A DNA stretch of 64,000 nt from Streptoalloteichus hindustanus (lineage in GTDB: Bacteria; Actinomycetota; Actinomycetes; Mycobacteriales; Pseudonocardiaceae). The notes beneath the pieces are model-generated. The model did no database searches, was not told the DNA's origin, and worked only from the letters and a program-made list of their open reading frames with translations. Shown here piece by piece: positions 45,795-54,509 of this stretch. The stretch's first letter is position 1; every line of letters begins with the position of its first letter. The translations under genes were made by a program, and so were the position numbers. The stretch is from the NCBI RefSeq assembly GCF_900129375.1, contig NZ_FQVN01000007.1, positions 286,303 through 350,302 of the forward strand, read 5' to 3'.

Positions 45795-45896
45795 GGCCTA
45801 CCTCCCGTACCGCTGGCGCGGGGCCGGAGTGTTCCTCGGTTCCGGGACAGGGTAGGGCCGCTCTGGTTCTCCCGCGGTTCCTGCCGCTCCGGTTCG

Positions 45897-46470
45897 TCAC
45901 GCGCCTGGCCGGGGCATGAACCCGGCGTGGCGCAGGTAGCCGAGGTACCCGATCGATGAGGCGGCTGTCGACGGAAGGGCAGGAGGCTGCGTCGGCGGAC
46001 AGCACGTGGGTGGGGTCGAGTGCGGTGGCCGTGATGGGCAGGGGCGGCCGGAGAACCCACGCGAGGTCGGGGTTCCCGGTGTTGAGTGGGGACACCAACG
46101 GAACGTAGGGGTGAAGGGGCGGCGGGGGGGTGACGCGGATGAGGGCTCACAGGAGGCTGCCGGTGTTCCACGCCCCGGCGGTGCTGACTCCGGCGGTCTC
46201 GCCGGGACGGCAGATCGTCGCGGGCAGTCCGCGTGCCGCCGCCTGTGCGACGAGGTGTTCCGACACCCACTTGGTCTGGGCGTAGGCGGTGCGGAGATCG
46301 GACAGATCCGCCGGCACTGCCAGGGCTTCGGCGATCCTGTGCTGCGCGCTCTCGCGGTCCGGAGCCCGGACCAGGCAGTGGGCCCGCACCGCGACGGATG
46401 CGGGGTGGTCGACCAGGGAGGCCTCCAGGAAGCCCGTGGCACCGGTCAGGAGTAGTTCTCGCGGCGGCAC
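45897..46470 (-). pseudogene. Remnant of NRPS/CAR-type thioester reductase (Lys2 C-terminal) domain
   Basis: The Rossmann start ELLLTGATGFLEASL and CLVRAPDRESAQHRIAEAL is joined directly to a later part, AYAQTKWVSEHLVAQAAARG and GAWNTGSLL. About 80-100 residues between, including the expected catalytic region, are missing. In another frame the C-terminal signature SSIGYLGYLRHAGFMP appears at 45897-45960. At least one deletion and one frameshift have occurred. No adenylation or carrier domain remains nearby, so most of a larger synthetase or reductase gene has gone. Confidence 0.75.
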
Positions 46471-46596
46471 CGGGGAACCCGTCGGCCGGGGACGGGACGT
46501 GTCCCCGGTGGTAGGGAGGCTTCGCTGACGAGGTCGACGTCGTGGTCCCGGGAGATGGCGCGCCATCAGTCGCCTGCTCGGCGTTGGGTCGTGTTC

Positions 46597-47763
46597 CTAG
46601 CCAGCGTTGACGAACACCAACAACGGAACAAGCTGCTCGGCCGCGGTCAGCGAGCCGTGCTGCCCCGCGAACCCGGACAGGCGCGACTCCACGACCGACC
46701 GCACCACCGCCAGATCACCCCGCGCCGCCACAACAAGATCCCCGATCCGGGACCGGATGTGCGCAGCGACCCGCGGACCGAACCACCCAGCCGCGATCGC
46801 CTCCTCCCGCGTCGCGATCCACACCCGGTCACCCAGAACCTCGCCCCACCGCGCCCGAACCTCATCCGTGGCACCAGGACTGGTGTAGACGTGCCGCACC
46901 CGGGCCTCACCACCGAGCACCCGCACCCCGTCCTGGAGATCGGTCTCGGTGTCGAAGTCCACCCGATCCGCCTCGCCCACCCCGACCATGCCGTGGTCAG
47001 CCGTCACCACGAGCGCACCACCCCGGGGCAGGTTCTCCGCGATCGTCAACGCCACCCGGTCCACGAACGCCAACTGCCGACGCCAGGGATCACTCCCCGG
47101 CCCGTACACATGCCCCAACGAGTCCAGATCAGCGTGGTAGCTGTAGCACAACACCCGGTCCCGCTCACCCAACGCCTCCAGAGTGCGGCTGACCAGATCC
47201 CCCAACCCGTACACCCCGCGGAACTCCCCACCCCGCAGCACCGCACGCGACAACCCACTGCCGTACTGCTCCGCGGGCGCCACAAGCCGCACCAGCACAC
47301 CAGCCTCAGCAGCGCGGTCGAAGGCAGTTGGCTGTGGCTGGATGTGCTCAGGCACCAGCGATGCCCGCAGATCAACCTGCTCGGCCACACCATGGCGATG
47401 CCACCGCAAGGCGTTGAGCAACTCCTCGCCACCCTCACCGTCAACAGCGAAGGAATACCCGACGAGGCCGTGCTGCCCGCTGGGCATCGCCGTGGCCAGC
47501 GACGCGATGCTGGTCGCCGTGGTGGCGGGAAACCCCGCCGTGATGGGCGTCCGCTCCCGGACCAGCGATCCCAGAAACGGTGCGTCAGAGCGGTACTCGC
47601 GCAGCAACTGCCACCCGAGGCCATCGACGAGCAGCAGGCACACCCGCGACGGGCCGGCCAGCCCGAGCACGTCGTCCATGCCCGGAACACCCATCCCCGC
47701 CAGCAGCGACGGAACGACCTCCGACAGCGTGCCGTGCCCGTACTGAGGGACCAGCGGCTCCAT
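46597..47763 (-). CDS. Alkaline-phosphatase-superfamily phosphodiesterase / nucleotide pyrophosphatase
   Basis: This 388-residue protein starts at ATG 47763. Motifs: VCLLLVDGLGWQLL (first metal Asp), GFPATTATSIASLATAMPSG (nucleophile Thr), GLVGYSF, YSYHADLDSLGHVYGPGS (metal Asp and His) and VVTADHGMVGV. No signal peptide. Relatives are common in actinobacterial genomes and act on phosphodiesters or nucleotide-type bonds; the natural substrate is unknown. It is divergent from the EF-hand gene. Confidence 0.85.
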   Translation of the reverse strand: MEPLVPQYGHGTLSEVVPSLLAGMGVPGMDDVLGLAGPSRVCLLLVDGLGWQLLREYRSDAPFLGSLVRERTPITAGFPATTATSIASLATAMPSGQHGLVGYSFAVDGEGGEELLNALRWHRHGVAEQVDLRASLVPEHIQPQPTAFDRAAEAGVLVRLVAPAEQYGSGLSRAVLRGGEFRGVYGLGDLVSRTLEALGERDRVLCYSYHADLDSLGHVYGPGSDPWRRQLAFVDRVALTIAENLPRGGALVVTADHGMVGVGEADRVDFDTETDLQDGVRVLGGEARVRHVYTSPGATDEVRARWGEVLGDRVWIATREEAIAAGWFGPRVAAHIRSRIGDLVVAARGDLAVVRSVVESRLSGFAGQHGSLTAAEQLVPLLVFVNAG

Positions 47764-47974
47764 GAGACGACCCTAGCCACGACGTCGAGACCTGCCCTGG
47801 AGGCCGACAGCTCGCGGCACAAGGCATCAGCGCGACCACCTGCGGTGTGGCGCGCGGAGGCCGCACAGGAGGTCACTCGATCAAGTGATCATCATCGCGG
47901 CCCGGTACCCCCTCGCGCGATCGTGTCCCATCCTGGGAACGCCAGCGATCAAGATCATCGAAGGGACGGGCCCG

Positions 47975-48520
47975 ATGACGGTGCAGGACATCATCGCCAA
48001 CAAGCTCGAGCGTTCGTTCGACGCCCTGGACGCCGACGGCAACGGCTACCTGGAGTGGTCCGACTACCAGAAGCTCGCCGACCGCTACATCGAGGCCTAC
48101 AAGCTCGACAGGAACGACCGCCGGGCCAGGGCGCTCGTCGCCTTCTGCCAGATGTACTGGCTGGACGTGCTGCGGCACGCGGGCGTGGACGGGGATCGGC
48201 TCACCAAGGACCAGTACGTCACGGCCACCCGCCTCGCGACCATCGACACCAGCCGGCTCAACGTGACCGAGGGCGGTGCCCACGCGATCTTCGACGTCGT
48301 CGACACCGACGGCGACAACGAGATCAGCAGGGAGGAGTACGCCCGCCTCGCCAGGGACGTGTGGCGGATCGACGCGTCCGACGCGCTGGAGGGCTTCGCC
48401 AAGCTGGACGTCGACGGGGACGGCGCGGTCTCCCGCCACGAGTTCATCCGCGCGGTCCGTGAGCACTTCCTCTCCAACGACCCGGAAGCACCGGGCAGCC
48501 TGTTCTTCGGGCGCGTCTGA
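47975..48520 (+). CDS. Calerythrin-like EF-hand calcium-binding protein
   Basis: This 181-residue protein starts at ATG 47975, with GAAGGGACGG upstream. Three canonical EF-hand loops are visible: DADGNGYLEWSDY (about 24-36), DTDGDNEISREEY (about 110-122) and DVDGDGAVSRHEF (about 144-156). A degenerate loop lies near DGDRLTKDQY. The pattern of one degenerate hand matches the sarcoplasmic-type calerythrins of actinomycetes. It is cytoplasmic and may buffer or sense Ca2+. Confidence 0.93.
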   Translation: MTVQDIIANKLERSFDALDADGNGYLEWSDYQKLADRYIEAYKLDRNDRRARALVAFCQMYWLDVLRHAGVDGDRLTKDQYVTATRLATIDTSRLNVTEGGAHAIFDVVDTDGDNEISREEYARLARDVWRIDASDALEGFAKLDVDGDGAVSRHEFIRAVREHFLSNDPEAPGSLFFGRV

Positions 48521-48561
48521 TCCACCTCCTTCGAGGCGTTGGCCGGTCTCGGCCAGAAGCC

Positions 48562-48607
48562 GCGCACAGCCGCCCCTGGAGCCCGGTTCCGGTGGGCGGC
48601 TGTGCGC
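48562..48607 (+). terminator. Strong hairpin terminator
   Basis: A perfect 14-bp stem (48562-48575 with 48594-48607) with an 18-nt loop lies 42 bp after the EF-hand gene stop. Confidence 0.8.
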
Positions 48608-48826
48608 ATGCGCACGCGGCGCCACCCCCCGTTGGGCGAGTTGCCGGCTCAGGAACTCCGACTCAACCCCGAAGCGGGTCACTAAGCCCGCGCCGTCGTG
48701 CTTGTCGTTCCAGTCCCTCGCGATCCTGATCGCGTACTGGAGCCACTGCGCCTCGTCGTCACCATCGGCCACCACAAAAACAGTCCACAGTGGACACGTG
48801 CTCAGCAGTGCGACTTCCCGTGTCGG

Positions 48827-49495
48827 TCACGCGACCAGGCGCAGCCAGGCCGCCGCGAGCGCGGCATGGCCGGCCGGCGTCGGGTGCACGCCGTCCGCGG
48901 CCCAGTACTCCGGCCCGGTCGTCGCCGCGAGTTCGGCGAACATGCTGTCGGCGGCGAGCAGGTGCGCGCCGTACCCGCGGGCGAGATCGCGCACGACCTG
49001 GATCTTCGGGTCCAGGTCGGCGCGCCATTCCGCTCGCTCCTTCTCCGCGATGAGCGCGTGACCGGCGCCGGCCTCGACGACACCGCGGATCGGCAGGAGG
49101 AACGGCTCGATGAGGACCAGCTCCGTGCCCGCCTCGGCCAACGGCGCGAGCAGGCGGTCATAACCGGCCTCGAAGTCCTCCACGGGGATCACGTGCCCGG
49201 CCGGGTCCAGCGTGTGCCAGGCCATGTCGTTGACCCCGACGAGGATCGACACCACGTCCGGGCGCGCGTCGAGCACGTCCGTCTGCCAGCGGGCTTCGAG
49301 GTCCATCCCCTTGTCGCCGCCGACGCCGGTGTTCAGCCAGGTGACGGGCCGGTCCGGGTGCCGGAAGCCCCACTCGCCCGCGATGCGCAGCGGATAGCCG
49401 AACCCGAGACCGTCCTCGCTCTCCAGCCGTTGGCTGTCGGTGATCGAGTCGCCGGTGAACACCACGGTGCTTCCCCGGCGGAGGGTGACCGTCAT
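48827..49495 (-). CDS. SGNH/GDSL hydrolase
   Basis: This 222-residue protein starts at ATG 49495, with AGGAG upstream. SGNH blocks: VFTGDSITDSQR (Ser), NTGVGGDKG (Gly), ILVGVNDMAW (Asn) and AADGVHPTPAGH (Asp/His). No signal peptide. It is probably an intracellular esterase or deacetylase on a small molecule or sugar. It stands downstream of the FAD-monooxygenase remnant. Confidence 0.88.
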   Translation of the reverse strand: MTVTLRRGSTVVFTGDSITDSQRLESEDGLGFGYPLRIAGEWGFRHPDRPVTWLNTGVGGDKGMDLEARWQTDVLDARPDVVSILVGVNDMAWHTLDPAGHVIPVEDFEAGYDRLLAPLAEAGTELVLIEPFLLPIRGVVEAGAGHALIAEKERAEWRADLDPKIQVVRDLARGYGAHLLAADSMFAELAATTGPEYWAADGVHPTPAGHAALAAAWLRLVA

Positions 49496-49545
49496 CTGTG
49501 CTCCTGGAACTTGGTTGAAGGACAAGGGAAAGAGGTGCGGCCGCG

Positions 49546-50043
49546 TCAGATCTCCGGCGCGTCGAACCACTGGCGGGCGGCTCGCCCGAACGCTTCCCGG
49601 CCCGCAGCGCGATCACCGGCCCAGGCAACGATGCCGTCAGGCCGGACGAGCACGGCGCCCAGGCCGAGGTCGTTCCTCGCCGTCCCGACCGCGTACCGCA
49701 GTCGACCGGCCCAGCCCGTCGCCGCATCGCGCAGGCATCCGTCGACGCTGAAATCGAGTGCGACGCCTCGCCCGTCGCACATCAGGTCGCCGAGGCGAGT
49801 GCCGTCCTCCAGACGGAAGTCCGGGGCGTCGCGGCCGACCAGCGGGTGCTCGCCGCCGAGGTCGTAGCGGATCGACGATCCCGAGACCTTTCCGACCACG
49901 TAGGTCGTTCCGTCCCGGGTCGAGAGCAGGTCGCGGAGCACGCCCTGGATCGCCTGGCCGTGCGGGTCCGGCCGCATCGCCGTCGCCTGGGCGCGCGTCC
50001 AGTCCAACGCCCAGGCACCAACCGGATGGCGCTCGCCCGGGGC
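49546..50043 (-). pseudogene. C-terminal remnant of an FAD-dependent aromatic monooxygenase
   Basis: The frame reads GERHPVGAWALDWTRAQATA, MRPDPHGQAIQGVLRDLLST, GEHPLVGRDAPDFRLEDGTR and VLVRPDGIVAWAGD, which is the C-terminal thioredoxin-like part of PheA/TfdB/RdmE-type FAD monooxygenases. The N-terminal FAD and NADPH domains (about 350 residues) are missing, so it cannot be active. The homology ends abruptly near 50043, where a fragment of another gene begins on the opposite strand. Confidence 0.82.
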
Positions 50044-51049
50044 TGCCGGCCTTCGGCGTGCTGGTCGCGGACCGGCTGGCCGCCGTGGCCGGGATCGAGG
50101 CGTCGCCGCTCATCCAGCGGCTGGCCGACGGCCCGGACAGGTGGCTGGCCGGACTGGCCCGGATGGCCAGGGCCGAGCGCGCCGAGAAGACGGCCACCTC
50201 GACCAGGTCGGCGCCGACGTGGCCGTGGCACTGGGCTGTTTCGCCCAGGCGGGCGACAGCTGGGGCCTGGCGATGGCACTGCCGATGCGCGCGCTGCCGC
50301 GGCAGTACGACGGCGACCTCGACGGCGCGCTGGCCGACCTGACCGAGGCCAAGCGGCGGGCCCGCCAGTTCGGGTCGCTCAGCCACAGCGACGGGACCCA
50401 CACCGACCTGCGCCTGGTCGACCTGCACGTGCGACTCGGCCAGACCGAGCGGGCGGCGGCGATCACCGCCGTGACCCGGGAGCGCACGCCGCGCTCGACC
50501 ATGCCCGAGACCGTGGTGCTGCTCGACGCCCGCGAGGCCGGCCTCCGGCTGCGCACCGGCGACCTGGACCGGGCACGGGAGCTGGTCGAGGCGGCCGAGG
50601 CCGGCCTGTCCGACCAGCTCCCGTTCGGCAACGACCACGGACAGGCCCTGGTCGGCGCCGTGCGGGCCGAACTCTGCCTCGAACTCGGCGACGGCCCCGC
50701 CGCCGAGGCGGCCCTGCACCGGGCGCACGCGGCCGCGGTCAACAGCAGGGACTCCCCGATCGCGGCCACGGTCGCGGTGACCGTGGCCGGCCTCGCCGCG
50801 TCGCACGGGCAGTTCCTCGACGCGGCCGTCGTGCTCGGCGCGGCGGCCCGCCTGCGCGGCGCCCACGACCGCAGCGAACCCCGGGTCCGCGCGCTGGCCA
50901 GCCGCGGCCGGGCCGCGCTCGGCGACGAGCGCTTCGCCGAGGCGTACGAGAGCGGCTGGCAGCTGGCCGCGCCGGCGGCCCTGACCCGGGCCGATCCGGC
51001 ACTGCTGCGCCCTACGGCGGCCGGCGCCGCCCCTCCCAAGCCGGAATGA
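50044..51049 (+). pseudogene. C-terminal remnant of a BTAD/AfsR-type regulator
   Basis: After a first part (FGVLVADRLAAVAGIEASPL, RMARAERAE) the frame shifts near 50190 and continues to 51049: DGHLDQVGADVAVALGCFAQ, MALPMRALPRQYDGDLDGAL and DHGQALVGAVRAELCLELGD. This is the helical-repeat region of large AfsR-like regulators. The DNA-binding, BTAD and ATPase parts are absent. The junction with the monooxygenase remnant near 50043 indicates a deletion that removed the 5' halves of two divergent genes. Confidence 0.75.
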
Positions 51050-51059
51050 CAGCGGCAGC

Positions 51060-51095
51060 GTGTGAGCGAATGTGTGAGCGAATGTGTGAGCGAAG
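51060..51095. repeat. Three tandem 12-bp repeats
   Basis: The unit GTGTGAGCGAAT occurs at 51060-51071 and 51072-51083, with a third copy at 51084-51095 changed only in the last base. It lies between the BTAD remnant and the DUF1048 gene. Confidence 0.8.
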
Positions 51096-51186
51096 AAGTT
51101 GCGGACCAGACGCAGCCGCTCGTCGAGTGATGTCGTCGCGTGCTGATACGCGGGCGACCGTGGAGCCCTGATGAAATGGCTCGGTG

Positions 51187-51513
51187 TTACTTCTCGGCAG
51201 TGCCGGATTTCCCGCCGACGGACCCCTGACAGATGTCCGCGTAGGTTCGCGTGTCCTTGACCAGGTCGTCGCAGAAGGCGGCGACGTCGTTGCCGACGAG
51301 TTCCAGGACTCCCTTGCCGGCCGCCGCTCCCTCCTCGAAGAAATCGACGATCCCCGAGAGCAGGGTCCCCTCAGGCGGGTCGATCGGCCCGACCTTGAAG
51401 ACGTACCTCTGGATCTCCTTGTAGACGATCTGGTAGTCCGGCGGAAGCGCCTTGACCCGCGCCACGTGTGCCCGCCACTGCTTCTTTCCCTCGATGATGT
51501 CCCGAATGCCCAC
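51187..51513 (-). CDS. DUF1048 family protein
   Basis: This 108-residue protein (ATG 51513) matches the DUF1048 pattern: EGKKQWRAHVARVKALPPDY, YKEIQRYVFK, GTLLSGIVDFFEEGAAAGKG and GNDVAAFCDDLV. It follows a second DUF1048 gene with a 1-nt gap and a PadR gene further up. In many bacteria PadR regulators are paired with DUF1048 proteins. The function is unknown. Confidence 0.85.
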   Translation of the reverse strand: MGIRDIIEGKKQWRAHVARVKALPPDYQIVYKEIQRYVFKVGPIDPPEGTLLSGIVDFFEEGAAAGKGVLELVGNDVAAFCDDLVKDTRTYADICQGSVGGKSGTAEK

Positions 51514-51514
51514 G

Positions 51515-51871
51515 TCAGCCCCCCAACTGGCGCAGTTTCCGCGCGACGTTCCTGTTCAACTGCTCGCGCCACCGGTCGCGGTAGCTCCGAGCCCCTTCTT
51601 CGCCGGCCAGCGCCGCGCAGAAGCCCTTAATGTCGTCACCCAGCACGTCGTCGACGCTCTGCCCGTCCGCCGAGGTCTCTTCGAGCAGCCCCAGGGCGCC
51701 GTCGAGGATCGGCACCAGGTTGCGCCCCGTGAATCCCGAGTAGGGCGACAGGTGAACCTTGATCTGCTCCCACGCCGCCCGGAATTCGGCCGGCAGCGCC
51801 TCGGCTCGGACTTCGAGCGCCTTCCACTCCCTGGTGATATCACTACCGGTGATGGTGTTCCAGAAGCTCAT
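51515..51871 (-). CDS. DUF1048 family protein
   Basis: This 118-residue protein starts at ATG 51871, overlapping the PadR stop as ATGA. The same family pattern is visible (DITREWKALEVRAEALPAEF, WEQIKVHL, VPILDGALGLLEE, GDDIKGFCAALA). It is a diverged paralogue of the next gene, so the operon carries a tandem pair that may form a heterodimer (inference). Confidence 0.85.
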   Translation of the reverse strand: MSFWNTITGSDITREWKALEVRAEALPAEFRAAWEQIKVHLSPYSGFTGRNLVPILDGALGLLEETSADGQSVDDVLGDDIKGFCAALAGEEGARSYRDRWREQLNRNVARKLRQLGG

Positions 51872-52194
51872 TTCCCGCCCTCCCTGAGCTTGTCGATCCG
51901 CGACGAGACGTACTCCCACTTCGCCCAGAACGTCGCGAGCTCCTCACGCCCCGCGTCGTTGAGCGCGTAGAACTTGCGCGGCGGCCCCATCCCGGAAGGT
52001 CGTTTCGTCACCTGGACGAGCCCGTTCTTCTCCAACCGCAGCAGGATGGCGTAGACGGTCCCCTCGATGACGTCGACGAACCCGAGTTCGTTCAGCCGAC
52101 GCGTGATGGCGTACCCGTAGGTCTCCTCGCTACCGATGATCTCCAGCACGCAACCCTCAAGCGTGCCCTTCAGCATCTCCGTCAGATCTTCCAC
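51868..52194 (-). CDS. PadR-family transcriptional regulator
   Basis: This is a protein of about 108 residues. GTG 52194 (VEDLTEMLKGTLEGCVLEII) fits family starts; TTG 52209 and ATG 52176 are alternatives. The winged helix is ETYGYAITRRLNELGFVDVI, EGTVYAILLRLEKNGLV and GPPRKFYALNDAGREEL. It is first in an overlapping operon with two DUF1048 genes. Two 23-bp tandem repeats directly upstream are the probable autoregulatory operator. Confidence 0.9.
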   Translation of the reverse strand: MEDLTEMLKGTLEGCVLEIIGSEETYGYAITRRLNELGFVDVIEGTVYAILLRLEKNGLVQVTKRPSGMGPPRKFYALNDAGREELATFWAKWEYVSSRIDKLREGGK

Positions 52195-52214
52195 CGTCGC
52201 CCCCGTCAACCCCC

Positions 52215-52260
52215 ACTACTAAGTACTACCGAGTACCACTACACAGTAACACCGAGTACC
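52215..52260 (-). promoter_or_regulatory. PadR operator: two adjacent 23-bp direct repeats
   Basis: Units 52215-52237 and 52238-52260 match at 19 of 23 positions, sharing ACTAC...AGTA...ACCGAGTACC. They abut each other, end 21 bp from the PadR start and include TACT/AGTA half-sites. Repression of the PadR/DUF1048 operon is the obvious role. Confidence 0.7.
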
Positions 52261-52391
52261 GCACCACGCCAGCGAGCCGGGCCTCGAGCATGTCGCCGCC
52301 CGCACTTCTCAACTCGCCAAGACACCGGGACCGGGTGCTGCGGCAGGGGCGATCGACGAAGAATGTCGGCGGGCCTCACTACGGTCCAGAT

Positions 52392-53990
52392 GTGGATCTT
52401 GAAGCTGTAGGACGGAAAATGGCGGAACGACTCCGGACGTGGGCGGGAGAGGGATGGTCAGAAGCCGTCGCCCAGGTGGCGGTCACCGGTAGCTGGCACT
52501 CGTTGGACTCGTGGACGGACGGGCCCGAGGGATCGAGCTCCGGGTCCATCCTCGACCACATGTACGGCGTCTTTCCCGACAACGCTCCCCGAGCGGCGTA
52601 CGAGGTTCGGCTGCGTGCTGACGGGAGCTACCGGGTCGCCACCAGTCCCGACATCGACACGCTGTTCCCGGCCCGGCTCGTCTTCGACCCGGACTTCCGG
52701 TATCCAGGCCATCCCCTGCCGGGTATGCCGCGCCCCGCGGCGGCCGACCCGACCGGGCTGCCCACCGATCCGGCCGTCCTGGCCGGGGTCAGCGCGCTGG
52801 TCGAGGAGTTCGCCCAGCACCACACGAGGATCACGGGGCACGCCCCGAGGTGGGAGCCGGGCCGCACCGAGGAGGAGATCGCCGAGGCCGAGTCCCGGAT
52901 CAGGGCACGGTTACCGGAGGACCTGCGCGCGTTGTTCCGCCTGGTCGGGCGCGACGCCGCCGAAAGCGGCCTGTTGGGGCGCTACTCCCACGGTTCCCTG
53001 GAGGATCTGGTCGAGCAGTACTGGGACGGACTGCCAGGAGCCAGCGCCGAACCGGAGCAGGACTGCCCCCTCGACGAGGAGGATGTGGTTCTCGAGGCCT
53101 TCCCGCCGGGTCGGGTGAAGCGGGTGTCGCGCAACGACTGGTGGGTCACCTTCGGCGACAACGGCGACGGCGAAGCGATCGTGGTCGATCTCGACCCCGG
53201 CCCCGCTGGCCGGAGCGGTCAGGTTCTGGAGTACGGGCGCAACGTCGACGAGCCGCCGCGCTACGTCGCCGGATCGGTCACCGAGATGCTGAGCGCCGTG
53301 GTGAACGCCCTGCGGGAGGACCGCTACAAGTTCGACGAGGGCGATCCACGACTGCGCGCTGATGTCGACTTCCACCGCGACAGGACCCCGAACCGTTTCC
53401 ACTCCTTCCCCGACGTCCCGGAGCTGGACGTGCGGGCCGCGGTCGCGGAACTCGACGAGCCCGCGTTGATCCAGAGTGCCGGGCTGTCCAACGAGGGCGC
53501 CATCGACCTGGGTGGGTTGGCCCCGCTGGTTTCGTTGCGGCGGCTGGCCGTCCATCGCGCGGGTTCGGTCCGGGCCGCGGTGTCCGAGCTCGCCGCACTG
53601 GAGTCCCTCAGCATCACGGCGTCGAACGTCGATCTCTCCGCGCTCGCGGGACACCCGGTGCTGTGGGATCTCACGCTCGCGGGCGTCGGCCACCCTGTCG
53701 ACCTGTCGGTGCTGGCCACGCTGCCACGGCTGACCCGGTTGTCACTCGCGGGCCTGGACGTTCCCGAGATCGAACGGCTCGGTGAGCTGCGCTCGCTGCG
53801 GATGCTCACCCTCGACGCCGCACAGCTCCACCAGTTGCTCGCGCGTGACACACGGCTTCCCCATCTGGCCGCGCTGTCCATCACCGGCCACGTGGTGCTG
53901 TCGGATGTCGTGAAGTTCCGACGGCGACTCCGCGACGCGCCGGTGCGTTTCGCGGAGTTCACGGGCAGGTTGGACTCCGTAGTCATGTGA
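52392..53990 (+). CDS. SMI1/KNR4-domain protein with leucine-rich-repeat-like C-terminus
   Basis: This is a protein of about 532 residues. GTG 52392 (VDLEAVGRKMAERLRTWAGE) is chosen by analogy; the frame is open from 52290 and no good SD is visible. The N-terminal domain (1-110) is unnamed. An SMI1/KNR4 region lies at about 155-330 (RTEEEIAEAESRIRARLPED, LRALFRLVGRDAAES, HGSLEDLVEQYW). From about 385, leucine-rich-repeat-like units follow (LGGLAPLVSLRRLAVH, ELAALESLSITA, LATLPRLTRLSLAGL, LGELRSLRMLTLDA). SMI1 domains are common in toxin-immunity proteins, but no toxin gene is adjacent. Confidence 0.75.
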   Translation: MDLEAVGRKMAERLRTWAGEGWSEAVAQVAVTGSWHSLDSWTDGPEGSSSGSILDHMYGVFPDNAPRAAYEVRLRADGSYRVATSPDIDTLFPARLVFDPDFRYPGHPLPGMPRPAAADPTGLPTDPAVLAGVSALVEEFAQHHTRITGHAPRWEPGRTEEEIAEAESRIRARLPEDLRALFRLVGRDAAESGLLGRYSHGSLEDLVEQYWDGLPGASAEPEQDCPLDEEDVVLEAFPPGRVKRVSRNDWWVTFGDNGDGEAIVVDLDPGPAGRSGQVLEYGRNVDEPPRYVAGSVTEMLSAVVNALREDRYKFDEGDPRLRADVDFHRDRTPNRFHSFPDVPELDVRAAVAELDEPALIQSAGLSNEGAIDLGGLAPLVSLRRLAVHRAGSVRAAVSELAALESLSITASNVDLSALAGHPVLWDLTLAGVGHPVDLSVLATLPRLTRLSLAGLDVPEIERLGELRSLRMLTLDAAQLHQLLARDTRLPHLAALSITGHVVLSDVVKFRRRLRDAPVRFAEFTGRLDSVVM

Positions 53991-54179
53991 CGCCTGCCCA
54001 CTGTCCTGTTCGCACTCGTCCCCGGCCTGGCCGGGGGTACCGCTCCCCAGCAGGGGTCTCACGGATCAGGAACGAGAACGGGGAAGGCGCCGTTTCCCCT
54101 GGTGTCGACCCACAGTCGGGCACGGCGCGCGCCTGGTGTTCGCGACGTCGCTCGGTACCGGGAGCAGGACAGGAAGTCC

Positions 54180-54465
54180 CGAACTGGACACAGGTCGTGG
54201 ACCGCGGCGCTGGACGCGGTCCTGCTGCGGCCTGGCGACAACGCCGCGTCGCTGACCGCCCGGCATGTGTGCGGTGCGGTGTACCGACTGACCACCGCAG
54301 GGCACTGCCCGCCCGAAGACCCGCGCATCCTGCTGGTGGCCGACGCCAGCTACGACAACCCCTGTCTGGCTCATGTGCTGGCCGCCCCGCCGATCACCGT
54401 GCTAGTGCGGATGCGCTCCGGGCGAGTCCGGCCCCGCCTGGTGTCACCACACCTGCCCGAATCGA
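54180..54465 (+). pseudogene. Transposase fragment (NF041680-type putative transposase)
   Basis: The frame reads RTGHRSWTAALDAVLLRPGD, TARHVCGAVYRLTTAGHCPP, DPRILLVADASYDNPCLAHV and LAAPPITVLVRMRSGRVRPR. This is the DDE-type core region around the first catalytic Asp of a family of actinobacterial transposases. Both ends of the protein are missing and no terminal inverted repeats were found. It is an old insertion remnant. Confidence 0.65.
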
Positions 54466-54509
54466 CGTCGTGCGGCCGCAGCGCGGAGCGGGGCGCGAAG
54501 TGGAGGCGC

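Noticed and set aside
46555..48462. Open frame of 635 codons on the plus strand
   Set aside because: It is antisense to the phosphodiesterase and out of frame with the EF-hand gene; the composition is not protein-like.
51060..51095. CRISPR-like array
   Set aside because: The units are only 12 bp and contiguous, without spacers. No cas genes are in the window.
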